Of a DNA stretch of 64,000 nucleotides, positions 33,918 to 41,845 are shown in pieces. The notes under the pieces were generated by a model. It was not told where the DNA came from and did no database searches. It was given only the letters and a program-made list of their open reading frames with translations. This DNA is from Dolichospermum flos-aquae CCAP 1403/13F (GTDB lineage Bacteria > Cyanobacteriota > Cyanobacteriia > Cyanobacteriales > Nostocaceae), in contig NZ_CP051206.1 of the NCBI RefSeq assembly GCF_012516395.1, positions 1,718,501 through 1,782,500 on the forward strand. Reading direction: 5' to 3'. The number at the start of each line of letters is the position of its first letter. Within the stretch, counting starts at the first letter, position 1. The position numbers and the translations under genes are program-made.

Positions 33918-34255
33918 ATTACATTCCCTGTCATGGGGATTTTATCTGGCTAAACTTTGACCCACAATCTGGACATGAGCAGATGGGAAAACGCCCCGCA
34001 CTAGTGTTGAGTCAAACCGAATTTAATAACTATCGCGGTTTTATATTTGTTTGTCCCATCAGTACAACTAAGCGCAAAAATCCTTTCTATGTCGAGATCC
34101 CAGATGGTCAAGCCGTAAAAGGTATAATAATGTGTGACCAATTGCGATCGCTAGACTTTCGTTCAAGAATTGCAGAATTTATTTCTACCTGTCCTGAAAA
34201 TTTGTTAGCAGAAGTTCTTGGGCATATTTATCCTATCCTGTACAAAAGTAATTAG
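33911..34255 (+). CDS. mazF: MazF-type endoribonuclease toxin
   Basis: The 114-residue protein begins MVDYIPCHGDFIWLNFDPQS with GHEQMGKRPALVLSQTEFNN, the PemK/MazF fold with the conserved Arg. VCPISTTKRKNPFYVEIPDG and GIIMCDQLRSLDFRSR follow, with the catalytic D-Q-x-R-S region. It cleaves mRNA at short sequences when MazE is lost. The gene overlaps mazE by 7 bp. The pair is bracketed by direct repeats of a GT2 3' end, evidence that it was inserted as a module. Confidence 0.95.
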   Translation: MVDYIPCHGDFIWLNFDPQSGHEQMGKRPALVLSQTEFNNYRGFIFVCPISTTKRKNPFYVEIPDGQAVKGIIMCDQLRSLDFRSRIAEFISTCPENLLAEVLGHIYPILYKSN

Positions 34256-34264
34256 ATATCAGGA

Positions 34265-34449
34265 TTTATGGCATACCCACAAGCTAAAGATTTAATCCAA
34301 AAGGCTGAAAAGATGTTCGTTCTTTAGGAGGGTGTGACTTAAAGCCGGAAGGAGGAATTATGTTTAAAGTTGTGCGTGAGGTTTTGGGGTGGAAAAGAGC
34401 AATGCAGTTGCAAAAGTTGTACTACCGTTATCGGTATAACCGGAAGTGA
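34265..34449 (+). pseudogene. Duplicated 3' end of the GT2 gene at 32665
   Basis: About 185 bp from tttatggcatacccacaagc to a terminal TGA match 33442-33624 with few changes. A 1-bp loss in the run after gctgaaaa shifts the frame, so it stops early after MFVL. The matching end codons read YYRYRYNRK versus YYRYRYKK. It is a non-functional right-hand repeat of the mazEF bracket. Confidence 0.92.
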
Positions 34450-34481
34450 TGCAAGTATGCAAGTATTCAGCTAGAGAAACC

Positions 34482-34546
34482 AGATCCCCGACTTCTATCA
34501 TTGATTTATTACTTATTGACATCATTGAAGAAGAAGTCGGGGATCT
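34482..34546. repeat. Inverted repeat AGATCCCCGACTTCT ... with 35-nt centre
   Basis: The 15-bp arms AGATCCCCGACTTCT and AGAAGTCGGGGATCT flank a 35-base centre. The same arms with a 3-base loop occur at 36929, 38054 and 62066 (variant). It ends 23 bp before the next glycosyltransferase start. Confidence 0.85.
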
Positions 34547-34569
34547 TACCTTCAAACAATTTGGTCAAA

Positions 34570-35799
34570 ATGGCAAAAATCCTGATTCTAATTGGCGCTC
34601 ATCTATGCACGGCTCCTCGTCCTCAAAAAGAAGCTGAAACATTGGCAAATGCTGGACATGATGTCACTATCGGTGGTTTTTGGTTTGATCCAGATTTAGT
34701 AGAACGCGATCGCCTATTGATGATTTATAAGAAATGGCAATTTCTGCCGATTATTGACTTTCAACCCCATCAAAAAATTAACAATTGGTCAGTTCGATGG
34801 CGATCGCGCATTGCCAAGGAAAAATTTCAGCGATTCGGAATTTTCTCACCCCAACTATTAGGTTATGGGGTAAAAGAAATGCTAAAAACAGCCCAGAACT
34901 TCAAAGCTGATTTAACTATTGTCCATGCGGAGGCAGGTCTCTGGGTCGGTAGTCAATTACTAGATGAAGGATTGAGAGTTGGGGTGGACTTTGAGGATTG
35001 GTTTTCTGAAGACCTTTTACCAGAAGCTCGTGCTGGTCGTCCTATTGAAAAACTAAAATCTTTAGAAAGTAGGCTAATTAATGAATGTAGCTATTGTATT
35101 ACCACTTCCCATGTTATGGCTAAAGCCTTAGCTCAAGCCTACCAGTCTCAAGTTCCTACAGTAATTTACAATACATTTCCTTGGCAAGAACGATCGCAGC
35201 TAGATGGCAAAATAGGCGATCGCCAAAACTTAGACTTACCATCAATTCATTGGTTTTCCCAAACTATTGGACAAGGTAGAGGTTTGGAAATTCTTTTTCA
35301 AGCATTGCCACATATTAATCAACCAATTGAAATCCATTTGCGCGGTAACTACCCTGAAAGTTCTCGTCAATGGTTAGAGCCACAAATTCCTCAACAATGG
35401 CGCGATCGGCTATTTATCCATGCCACCGTTCCCAATCATGAATTACTGTCTCGAATATCTGAACACGATATTGGCTTGGCTTTAGAGGTAAATAATATAC
35501 CTAGCAGAAATCTCACGATTACTAATAAGATATTTCAATATTTACAGGCAGGACTAGCAGTAATAGCCACTAACACAGAAGGTCAAAGCGAGATATTAAA
35601 TGAGTATCCTGAAGCTGGTCAAATAATTGCTAGTCATGATGCGATCGCCTTAGCATCAGCCATAAATAACTTGGTTAATGATCCTCAAAAATTAGCTGCC
35701 ACTAAAAAAACTGCTTTGTTAGCTGCTCAAGATCAATTAAACTGGGAGAACCAAGAGAGTATAATATTAAGATTAGCCACAAAAGCAATTAGTAGTTAA
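34570..35799 (+). CDS. Glycosyltransferase family 4-like protein
   Basis: From the ATG at 34570 the protein (409 aa) reads MAKILILIGAHLCTAPRPQK with EAETLANAGHDVTIGGFWFD, a GT-B N-domain. It continues with HAEAGLWVGSQLLDEGLRVG and VDFEDWFSEDLLPEARAGRP. The C-domain has HWFSQTIGQGRGLEILFQAL, LALEVNNIPSRNLTITNKIF and YLQAGLAVIATNTEGQSEIL, the donor-site region. The frame extends upstream through the inverted repeat, but that part is repeat-derived. Several HIP1 sites lie inside the gene. The donor is unknown. Confidence 0.85.
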   Translation: MAKILILIGAHLCTAPRPQKEAETLANAGHDVTIGGFWFDPDLVERDRLLMIYKKWQFLPIIDFQPHQKINNWSVRWRSRIAKEKFQRFGIFSPQLLGYGVKEMLKTAQNFKADLTIVHAEAGLWVGSQLLDEGLRVGVDFEDWFSEDLLPEARAGRPIEKLKSLESRLINECSYCITTSHVMAKALAQAYQSQVPTVIYNTFPWQERSQLDGKIGDRQNLDLPSIHWFSQTIGQGRGLEILFQALPHINQPIEIHLRGNYPESSRQWLEPQIPQQWRDRLFIHATVPNHELLSRISEHDIGLALEVNNIPSRNLTITNKIFQYLQAGLAVIATNTEGQSEILNEYPEAGQIIASHDAIALASAINNLVNDPQKLAATKKTALLAAQDQLNWENQESIILRLATKAISS

Positions 35800-35867
35800 A
35801 CAAAAAATCAGACAATCTCTGGTTTTTCCATTAGCGAGGAATGCGACCTGCTTGCAGCAGCATAGAA

Positions 35868-35939
35868 CTATACCAACAAGTCCGGCGATCGCTGCCCTTG
35901 GAGTAAGTATTGCTACTGAATATATAATGTGATTATGAA
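35868..35939. repeat. Direct repeat R1, left copy (leader of the Rpn-like gene)
   Basis: About 72 bp from ctataccaacaagtccggcg to the Rpn start are repeated at 36846-36917 with few changes. At the right copy the start ATG has become ATA. The two copies bracket the Rpn-like gene. Confidence 0.9.
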
Positions 35940-36837
35940 AACCGATAAACTCTTTTACCGACTATTTTTATCTCAACCAGGTTTAATTGCCGAGTTAATC
36001 CCAGAAATCCCCAAAGATTGCGAATTTACCTATAGTGCGCCCGGAGTCAAAGAGAAAGGATTTGAACTAGATGGACTATTAACACCTGTTACCAAGGATC
36101 TCAGTTTACCTCTGGTATTTCTAGAAGCCCAGATGCAGGGAGATCCAAGATTTTATGGGCGGTATTTAGCAGAAATTTTTCTGTATTTATATCAATACAA
36201 CGTCAAGCAACCTTGGTACGGATTATTAATTTTGCCCAATCGGAATGAAGAACTAGGCTCAGATATTCCCTACCAATCTTTGTTAAAGAGTCAAGTCAAA
36301 CGACTCTATCTGGAAGATTTGTTACCGTTAAAGGATTTGAGTCCAAATTTGGCATTACTGAAGTTACTTGTTGTAGATGAACAAGATACAGCAACCTTGG
36401 CACAGGCAATTATTAATAGTGCGGAAACAGAGGCAGAATTTCGGCGACTCTTGGATTTAGTAGAAGCTATACTTGTTAATAAATTCCCACAACTTGGTAC
36501 AAAGGAGATTTTGCAAATGCTAAACCTGAAAACAGTAGATGTAACCCAAACACGGTTTTATCAGGAAGTGTTTCAAGAAGGACAGCAAGAGGGACGACAA
36601 GAGGGACGACAAGAAGGACGACAAGAGGGACGACAAGAGGGACGACAAGAAGGACGACAAGAAGGGGAAGCAAATCTATTGCTTCGTCTTTTAACTAAGC
36701 GGTATGGTATGTTGTCTCCGTCCCAAGAGGAGCAAATAAGAAGTTTGGATGTAGAGCAGTTGGAGAGTTTGGGGGAAGCTTTGTTAGATTTTACAAACAA
36801 ATCTGATTTAGATACATGGCTTTCAGGACAGTTGTAG
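35935..36837 (+). CDS. Rpn/DUF2887-DUF4351 family putative nuclease
   Basis: Residues 1-200 (MKTDKLFYRLFLSQPGLIAE, CEFTYSAPGVKEKGFELDGL, LVFLEAQMQGDPRFYGRYLAE) match the PD-(D/E)XK-type Rpn/DUF2887 group. The F-E-L-D...F-L-E-A-Q acidic residues are the likely active site. The middle holds an array of seven RQEG/QQEG units encoded by a GACAAGAGG-type 12-bp repeat (36592-36665), followed by a DUF4351 C-terminus (LLLRLLTKRYGMLSPSQEEQ). These proteins promote RecA-independent recombination in E. coli relatives. ATG at 35935 is chosen; a GTG two codons earlier is possible. The gene is bracketed by R1 repeats. Confidence 0.87.
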   Translation: MKTDKLFYRLFLSQPGLIAELIPEIPKDCEFTYSAPGVKEKGFELDGLLTPVTKDLSLPLVFLEAQMQGDPRFYGRYLAEIFLYLYQYNVKQPWYGLLILPNRNEELGSDIPYQSLLKSQVKRLYLEDLLPLKDLSPNLALLKLLVVDEQDTATLAQAIINSAETEAEFRRLLDLVEAILVNKFPQLGTKEILQMLNLKTVDVTQTRFYQEVFQEGQQEGRQEGRQEGRQEGRQEGRQEGRQEGEANLLLRLLTKRYGMLSPSQEEQIRSLDVEQLESLGEALLDFTNKSDLDTWLSGQL

Positions 36838-37206
36838 GTCTAACAACTATACCAACAAGTCCGGCGATCGCTGCCCTTGGAGTAAGCATCGCAACTGAGT
36901 ATATAATGTGATTATAAATAAGAAAATAAGATCCCCGACTTCTCTCAGAAGTCGGGGATCTGAAACTCCAGGGTAGCGGCAATTGAAATATACTTTGTTG
37001 ATCTTGAAAGCGATCGCTAATTTATGAAATCTCAAATTGGTCGTTGTTTATTATAAAATAAATAACGATCGCCCTTGAAGAATATAGACTATTAATTTTT
37101 ATTTAGTCCACGTAAGTAGACTTGATTTGTGTATTAGCGATTTATAATCGCCGATAGCGTAGCTGAACTCATAGATAATCATCCAAAGCATCAGGAGAAC
37201 AAATCC
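36838..37206. other. Gene-free mosaic: R1 right copy, R2 left copy, hairpin, mazE relic
   Basis: 36846-36917 is the right R1 copy. 36916-37031 is the left copy of repeat R2 and includes the hairpin AGATCCCCGACTTCT/AGAAGTCGGGGATCT at 36929-36961. At 37024, atgaaatctcaaattggtcg matches the first codons of mazE (33678) and then stops. A degenerate AGT(C)CAC...AGTAGACTT palindrome lies near 37104. No gene is seen. Confidence 0.85.
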
Positions 37207-37992
37207 ATGGCAGCAATTACAGCCCGCGAACTAGAGTTGCAAATGCCCGATGCCAGTAAACTTTTAAGTGATGAACCAGAAATGGAAAGCTCCCTGCACT
37301 ATATGCAACTGTTATTGCTAGTCACCTGCCTCGAATGGGCATGGCAAGACCGGGATGATTTTTTCATTGGTGCAAACCTGACCATTTACTTCAGTCGCCA
37401 ACAACTCAAAAATCGTGACTTTCGAGGTCCAGATTTTTTCCTAGTCAAAAACACCACCAGAGAACCACGCAACTCATGGGTGGTCTGGGAAGAAGACGGA
37501 CGTTATCCCGACCTGATTATTGAATTACTGTCCGACTCCACCGCCAATGTAGATCGCACCACCAAACTAGACTTATACGCAGAGAGATTTCATACCCCTG
37601 AATACTTTTATTTTTCACCCGAAACCTTAGAATTTGCAGGCTTTAGACTAGAGTTTAATAAATATCGCCCCATCACGCCCAACGCCCAAGGATGGCTATG
37701 GAGTGAAGCCCTGGGCTTTTTCCTGGGTATTCACAATGGCCAGTTGCGTTACTTCTCCTTAGAAGGCACTATCATCCCTACCCCCCAAGAAGCCGCCAAA
37801 GATGAAATACTCAAAGCCAACCAAGCAATTCAAATAGCAAAACAAGAATCTCAAAGGGCTGAACAAGAATCTCAAAGGGCTGAACAAGAATCCCAAAGGG
37901 CTGAACAAGAATCCCAAAGGGCTGAACAAGCTAATAGGGAGTTGTATAAATTAAAGCAAAAAATGCGATCGCTTGGTATTTCTCTTGACTAA
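37207..37992 (+). CDS. Uma2 family protein (DUF820) with coiled-coil tail
   Basis: The 261-residue product starts MAAITARELELQMPDASKLL. It has FFIGANLTIYFSRQQLKNRD, FRGPDFFLVKNTTREPRNSW and GRYPDLIIELLSDSTANVDR, the Uma2 core with the P-D...E-L-L-S active-site pattern. RTTKLDLYAERFHTPEYFYF follows. The tail carries four EQESQRA heptads (21-bp units, about 37849-37930), then LYKLKQKMRSLGI. It is a different Uma2 subtype from the proteins at 8576 and 50662. The gene lies between two R2 repeats. The role of the family is unknown. Confidence 0.9.
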   Translation: MAAITARELELQMPDASKLLSDEPEMESSLHYMQLLLLVTCLEWAWQDRDDFFIGANLTIYFSRQQLKNRDFRGPDFFLVKNTTREPRNSWVVWEEDGRYPDLIIELLSDSTANVDRTTKLDLYAERFHTPEYFYFSPETLEFAGFRLEFNKYRPITPNAQGWLWSEALGFFLGIHNGQLRYFSLEGTIIPTPQEAAKDEILKANQAIQIAKQESQRAEQESQRAEQESQRAEQESQRAEQANRELYKLKQKMRSLGISLD

Positions 37993-38040
37993 GCCTTGAT
38001 CAATAGACATCGCCAAAAAAAAGCCTTCACTCTATAAATA

Positions 38041-38157
38041 AAATAAGAAAATAAGATCCCCGACTTCTCTCAGAAGTCGGGGATCTGAAACTCCAGGGTG
38101 GCGGTAATTGAGATATACTTTGTTGATCTTGAAAGCGATCACTAATTTATGAAATCT
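38041..38157. repeat. Direct repeat R2, right copy
   Basis: About 115 bp, including the 33-bp hairpin at 38054-38086 and the string gaaactccagggtggcggta, repeat 36916-37031. The similarity ends at atgaaatct (38149-38157), where the sequence switches to a degenerate copy of glycosyltransferase codons. Confidence 0.9.
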
Positions 38158-38243
38158 GATGTATCTAAATTGTTTGCTTGACGAGGAATGCGACCTGCTT
38201 GCAGCAGTGCTTCGGTATCGCAACAACAAGTTTGACATATTAG
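38157..38243 (+). pseudogene. Degenerate fragment of the GT4 gene at 39856
   Basis: The string gatgtatctaaattgtttgc and later caacaacaagtttgacatatt match 40007-40073 inside the GT4 gene at 39856, with an inserted cgacctgcttgcagcagtgc word. The word gaggaatgcgacctgcttgc also occurs at 35838. It is a recombination scar with no coding capacity. Confidence 0.7.
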
Positions 38244-38279
38244 AACCTCAATTTTTATTATTTTACCCACATAAAATCA

Positions 38280-39206
38280 GTGGCAAAAAAAGCAGATATA
38301 GGCAGTAAAAGATTAATCAGTCTGGCACCTAATACATGGGTACAGTGGATTACCCAACGTTCCAATCTGGAAGTACAAGACATCCTCAACACAGAATTTC
38401 AGTGGATAGAGAGAGAAAGTGACGTTTTACTCAAAGTGTACAGCCCAGAAATAGGAGAATTTTTACTACTTAACGAACTACAACTCCGTTACAACCAGAG
38501 AATGCCCCGGCGATTGCGAGCTTACACAGCCCTAGCAGAAGAGCGTTACAACTTAAAAGTATACCCAGTTCTCATTAACATCCTCCCCCAAAGCACTAAA
38601 CAAATAATCCCCAATCGCTATGAATCAGAAATATTAGGGATAAAGGCTTATCAAGATTATCAAGTCATCAACCTGTGGGAAGTAGATGTTAACCTAGTGT
38701 TTGAGCAAAAAATATCTACCCTATTGCCATTTGTGCCAATTCTCCAGGGTGGGAACAGTGAAAATAACTTACGTCAAGCAGTAACAGAACTGCGGAAAGA
38801 TGAACAGCTAAAAGACCTAGAGCCGTTATTATCATTCTTTGCTAGTTTTGTCTTAGATATTCCCTTAATTCAACAAATCATGAGGTGGGATATGACAGTG
38901 TTAAGAGAATCACCGTGGTATGAAGAAATTCTTAAAGAAGGATTACAGCAAGGATTACAGCAAGGAGAACAACAAGGATTGCAACAAGGATTACAACAAG
39001 GATTACAACAAGGATTACAACAAGGATTACAACAAGGGGAGTCCGTCCTTGTCTTGCGTCAACTCACTAGGAGGTTTGGGGAAATAGAATTTTCTATCAC
39101 ACAGAAAATCCAGAAGTTACCAACTACTAAGTTAGAAATTTTGGGAGAAAGTTTATTGGATTTTTCCCAGTTACAAGACCTGATACACTGGTTAGAAGTT
39201 CATTAA
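38280..39206 (+). CDS. Rpn/DUF4351 family putative nuclease
   Basis: Translation starts at GTG (38280). The product (308 aa) begins MAKKADIGSKRLISLAPNTW and holds the DILNTEFQWIERESDVLLKV and FLLLNELQLRYNQRMPRRLR elements of the cyanobacterial Rpn-like group, with a PD-(D/E)XK-type core expected. Residues about 220-255 are tandem QQGL units encoded by a GGATTACAACAA-type 12-bp repeat. The C-terminus (LVLRQLTRRFGEIEFSITQK) is DUF4351. It is related in plan, not in sequence detail, to the protein at 35935. The role is probably nuclease or recombination-related, by family. Confidence 0.83.
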   Translation: MAKKADIGSKRLISLAPNTWVQWITQRSNLEVQDILNTEFQWIERESDVLLKVYSPEIGEFLLLNELQLRYNQRMPRRLRAYTALAEERYNLKVYPVLINILPQSTKQIIPNRYESEILGIKAYQDYQVINLWEVDVNLVFEQKISTLLPFVPILQGGNSENNLRQAVTELRKDEQLKDLEPLLSFFASFVLDIPLIQQIMRWDMTVLRESPWYEEILKEGLQQGLQQGEQQGLQQGLQQGLQQGLQQGLQQGESVLVLRQLTRRFGEIEFSITQKIQKLPTTKLEILGESLLDFSQLQDLIHWLEVH

Positions 39207-39313
39207 ACTGCAAACAGGGAAATGCTCGCAGCAGCACTTCCCTATCGCTCTAATAATTAAACCTTTAGAATTTTATTAATTGCCCATATTGAATTACTTG
39301 TAATTAGATTTTT

Positions 39314-39622
39314 ATGCCCTCATGGAATCCTCAATATAAAACCTTAGACCACTGGCGGGGCGTTGCAGCCTTATGGGTGATGATTTTTCATGGTTTTGGA
39401 ACTGTGTACAATAAACCTCTTCACCCATTGGTTGACCTAGTAAAATCAGTAGCAGCACCGGGTTGGTTAGCAGTACATCTTTTTTTTGTAATTAGTGGCT
39501 ATTGTATCGCCGCTAATGTCTATAAATTAATCCTTAAGCAAGGTAGCAGTTGGGATTTTTTGAAAAATAGATTCTGGCGGTTAATGCCCACTTATTGGCT
39601 GGCATTTATAGTAAACAAATAA
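39314..39622 (+). pseudogene. Truncated acyltransferase 3 (N-terminal 102 residues)
   Basis: The frame reads KTLDHWRGVAALWVMIFHGF, LAVHLFFVISGYCIAANVYK and NRFWRLMPTYWLAFIVNK, the first two to three segments of an OafA-type acyltransferase, and then stops. A functional protein has 350-400 residues with about ten membrane spans; the intact one at 29455 shows the expected form. The remainder is missing, and an unrelated FkbM fragment follows 17 bp later. Confidence 0.9.
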
Positions 39623-39639
39623 TGGAGTAATCTAAACCC

Positions 39640-39846
39640 ATGAATTTAAGATGGTATGTCGGCAGCACATTGAACTCAGTTTTAAACGCCGTCTTGAGCA
39701 GTCAAGCATTTCCCCTAACTCGATATTTTCCGCGTAGTATAAGTGTTTTTTATGACATTCAAAGATTCTCGCAGAAAAAAGATTTAAAGATTTTATTAAT
39801 GATTAAATTTACTAAACCCAGCAAAATTAAGAGTTATTCTATTTAA
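39640..39846 (+). pseudogene. N-terminal fragment of an FkbM-type methyltransferase
   Basis: The 68-codon frame begins MNLRWYVGSTLNSVLNAVLS and continues SQAFPLTRYFPRSISVFYDI with QRFSQKKDLKILL. The RYFPRxxSxxYDIQRF string is the usual lead-in of a group of FkbM methyltransferases, just before their I-F-D-V-G-A-N SAM motif, which is missing here. The last ~18 residues are A/T-rich and unrelated. An intact FkbM gene of another subtype is at 40922. Confidence 0.65.
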
Positions 39847-39855
39847 CCCAATTTA

Positions 39856-40890
39856 ATGAAAATATTACTCACCGCTGATCCTGAATTACCAGTACCGCCA
39901 AAACTCTATGGTGGTATTGAACGGATTGTTGATTTATTAGTTGTAGGGCTGCAAAATCGCGGTCATGAAGTGGCTCTTGTTGCTCATCCTGAATCAACAT
40001 CATCTGTATCTAAATTGTTTCCTTGGGGAGGAATGCAATCGCAAAACAAGCTTGACACATTACAAAATATGATCACCCTATGGTCAGCAGTCAAGTCATT
40101 TAAACCTGATGTTGTCCATAGCTTTTCGCGCATTTTCTATATGCTGCCAATTCTGCGATCGCCTTTACCCAAAATTATGTCTTATCAAAGGCGACCTAGC
40201 GATCGCACTGTCAAACTAGCCGCCCAAATTGCGGGTAGATCTCTCACTTTTACAGGTTGCAGTGATAGCATTTGCAAAATCGGGCGCAATGCAGGCGGAA
40301 CTTGGCAAACAATTTATAACTGTGTTGAACCGGAGAAATACACATTTCAAGGAAAGGTAGATGCGGATGCACCTTTAGTTTTTTTGAGCCGGATTGAGCG
40401 GATTAAAGGGGCGCATACAGCAATTGCGATCGCCAAAAAATGCGATAAAAAACTCATCATTGCAGGCAACTATAGCCAAACCGGTGAGGAGGGAAAGTAT
40501 TGGCAAGAAGAAATAGAGCCACAGCTAGGAAAAAATAGAATTGAATACATAGGAACAGTCAATGATGAGCAGAAAAATAATTTATTAGGTCAAGCCTCAG
40601 CTATGCTTGTTCCTATAGAATGGGATGAGCCTTTTGGCATTGTCTTTGCTGAAGCTTTAGCCTGTGGGACTCCCGTAATTTCTTGTCCAAGAGGCTCATT
40701 GCCGGAAATTGTGCGAGAAGGAGTTGATGGTTATTTGATCACTTCCATTGATGACGCAGTTAATAAGGTGCGTCAGTTAGATCAGATTGATCGTCATGAT
40801 TGTCGTCAACGAGCGATAGAATGTTTTTCTAGCGATCGCATAGTTGAACAATATGAATTACTCTATAACAAGCAACTGAAAAATATTTGA
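39856..40890 (+). CDS. Glycosyltransferase family 4
   Basis: The 344-residue protein starts MKILLTADPELPVPPKLYGG with IERIVDLLVVGLQNRGHEVA, the P-P-x-x-Y-G-G-I-E opening of a well-marked GT4 group. The donor domain has LVFLSRIERIKGAHTAIAIA, VPIEWDEPFGIVFAEALACG with the E-x7-E motif, and TPVISCPRGSLPEIV. It is shorter than most GT4 proteins, as usual for this group. Part of its 5' coding region (40007-40073) is found as a degenerate copy at 38157. It is followed at 31 bp by the FkbM gene. Confidence 0.92.
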   Translation: MKILLTADPELPVPPKLYGGIERIVDLLVVGLQNRGHEVALVAHPESTSSVSKLFPWGGMQSQNKLDTLQNMITLWSAVKSFKPDVVHSFSRIFYMLPILRSPLPKIMSYQRRPSDRTVKLAAQIAGRSLTFTGCSDSICKIGRNAGGTWQTIYNCVEPEKYTFQGKVDADAPLVFLSRIERIKGAHTAIAIAKKCDKKLIIAGNYSQTGEEGKYWQEEIEPQLGKNRIEYIGTVNDEQKNNLLGQASAMLVPIEWDEPFGIVFAEALACGTPVISCPRGSLPEIVREGVDGYLITSIDDAVNKVRQLDQIDRHDCRQRAIECFSSDRIVEQYELLYNKQLKNI

Positions 40891-40921
40891 TTCTTTTGTA
40901 ATAGTAATAAAAATTAAATTT

Positions 40922-41785
40922 GTGATTACCTCATTTTTGAGAACTTGGCGTTTTATTCTTAATCATCCACTGGCATCGCGAAACTTACCAGAAGCAATTA
41001 AGCTTTGGTTTAAATGGCAAGTTGGATCTCGCATTTTAAAGATGCCAGTAGTTGTTCCTTTTGTCGGAGATTCTCAATTAGTAGCTGAGTTAGGAATGAC
41101 TGGTGCGACAGGTAATATTTACACTGGATTGCATGAATTTACAGATATGGCTTTTTGTTTACATTTATTGCGAGTAGGTGATCTTTTTGTTGATGTAGGA
41201 GCAAATATCGGTTCATATACAGTACTTTCATCAAAAGTAGTTGGAGCTAATAGTTTAGCGATCGAACCAGTGCCAACGACCTATAAACGCTTACGACGTA
41301 ACATAAATATCAATGATATATCATCCTTAGTAGATAGCCGTTGTTGTGCCGCAGGAAAAAATCATGGCTCAATAAAATTTTCTTCGGATATGGATACAAC
41401 AAACCAAGTTGTCGCTGCTGATTATAAAGGAAATTCAATTGAAGTTCCGGTTGAATCGCTCGATTATATACTTGAAAAATTGCAGCCAACATTAATTAAA
41501 ATTGATGTAGAGGGATTTGAACCAGAGGTAATAGAGGGATCGCGCAAAATTTTAACGTCTGATTGTTTACTTGCTGTTCTATTAGAAACAGTTGATCCTT
41601 CAATTGAGAAGACCCTTCGAGAATCTGGCTTTCAACCTGGTAATTACGACCCATTTAAGAGAGAATTAAAGACCTCAGCACATAATCATTTAAGTAATAA
41701 CTATTTATGGATTCGGAATTTATCTAAAGTTGAAGATAGGTGTAAAACTGCTCCCCAATATCAAGTATTAGGAGTTGATTTTTGA
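40922..41785 (+). CDS. FkbM family SAM-dependent methyltransferase
   Basis: Translation starts at GTG. The 287-residue protein has a LFVDVGANIGSYTVLSSKVV SAM-binding motif near residue 88, AIEPVPTTYKRLRRNININD, VPVESLDYILEKLQPTLIKI and the FkbM hallmark DVEGFEPEVIEGSRKIL. These enzymes O-methylate sugars or other hydroxyls; in EPS loci they usually methylate a sugar residue of the polymer. No membrane segment is seen. It is coupled in orientation with the GT4 on each side. Confidence 0.93.
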   Translation: MITSFLRTWRFILNHPLASRNLPEAIKLWFKWQVGSRILKMPVVVPFVGDSQLVAELGMTGATGNIYTGLHEFTDMAFCLHLLRVGDLFVDVGANIGSYTVLSSKVVGANSLAIEPVPTTYKRLRRNININDISSLVDSRCCAAGKNHGSIKFSSDMDTTNQVVAADYKGNSIEVPVESLDYILEKLQPTLIKIDVEGFEPEVIEGSRKILTSDCLLAVLLETVDPSIEKTLRESGFQPGNYDPFKRELKTSAHNHLSNNYLWIRNLSKVEDRCKTAPQYQVLGVDF

Positions 41786-41845
41786 TGTTCTTATCTGACT
41801 TTTTTTAGTTTTGTATTAGCTATTTCTATAGTTGTAAGTAATTAA

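Noticed and set aside
34501-34569. Upstream extension of the GT4 gene at 34570
   Set aside because: The 23 extra codons run through the AGATCCCCGACTTCT inverted repeat; the MAKILILIGAH start fits the family.
36592-36665. Tandem array that could suggest a CRISPR or a long antisense protein rich in Cys-Arg-Pro-Ser
   Set aside because: The units are 12 bp without spacers and are in frame in the Rpn-like gene as RQEG; the antisense frames are only shadows of the repeat.
38939-39040. Short repeat array resembling a CRISPR
   Set aside because: It is a GGATTACAACAA-type 12-bp unit coding for QQGL within the DUF4351 gene, with no spacers and no cas genes nearby.
35935-39206. Classification of the Rpn/DUF4351 genes as true transposases of an insertion sequence
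   Set aside because: There are no terminal inverted repeats or target duplications around them; only direct repeats are seen, and the family is a PD-(D/E)XK nuclease group rather than a DDE transposase.
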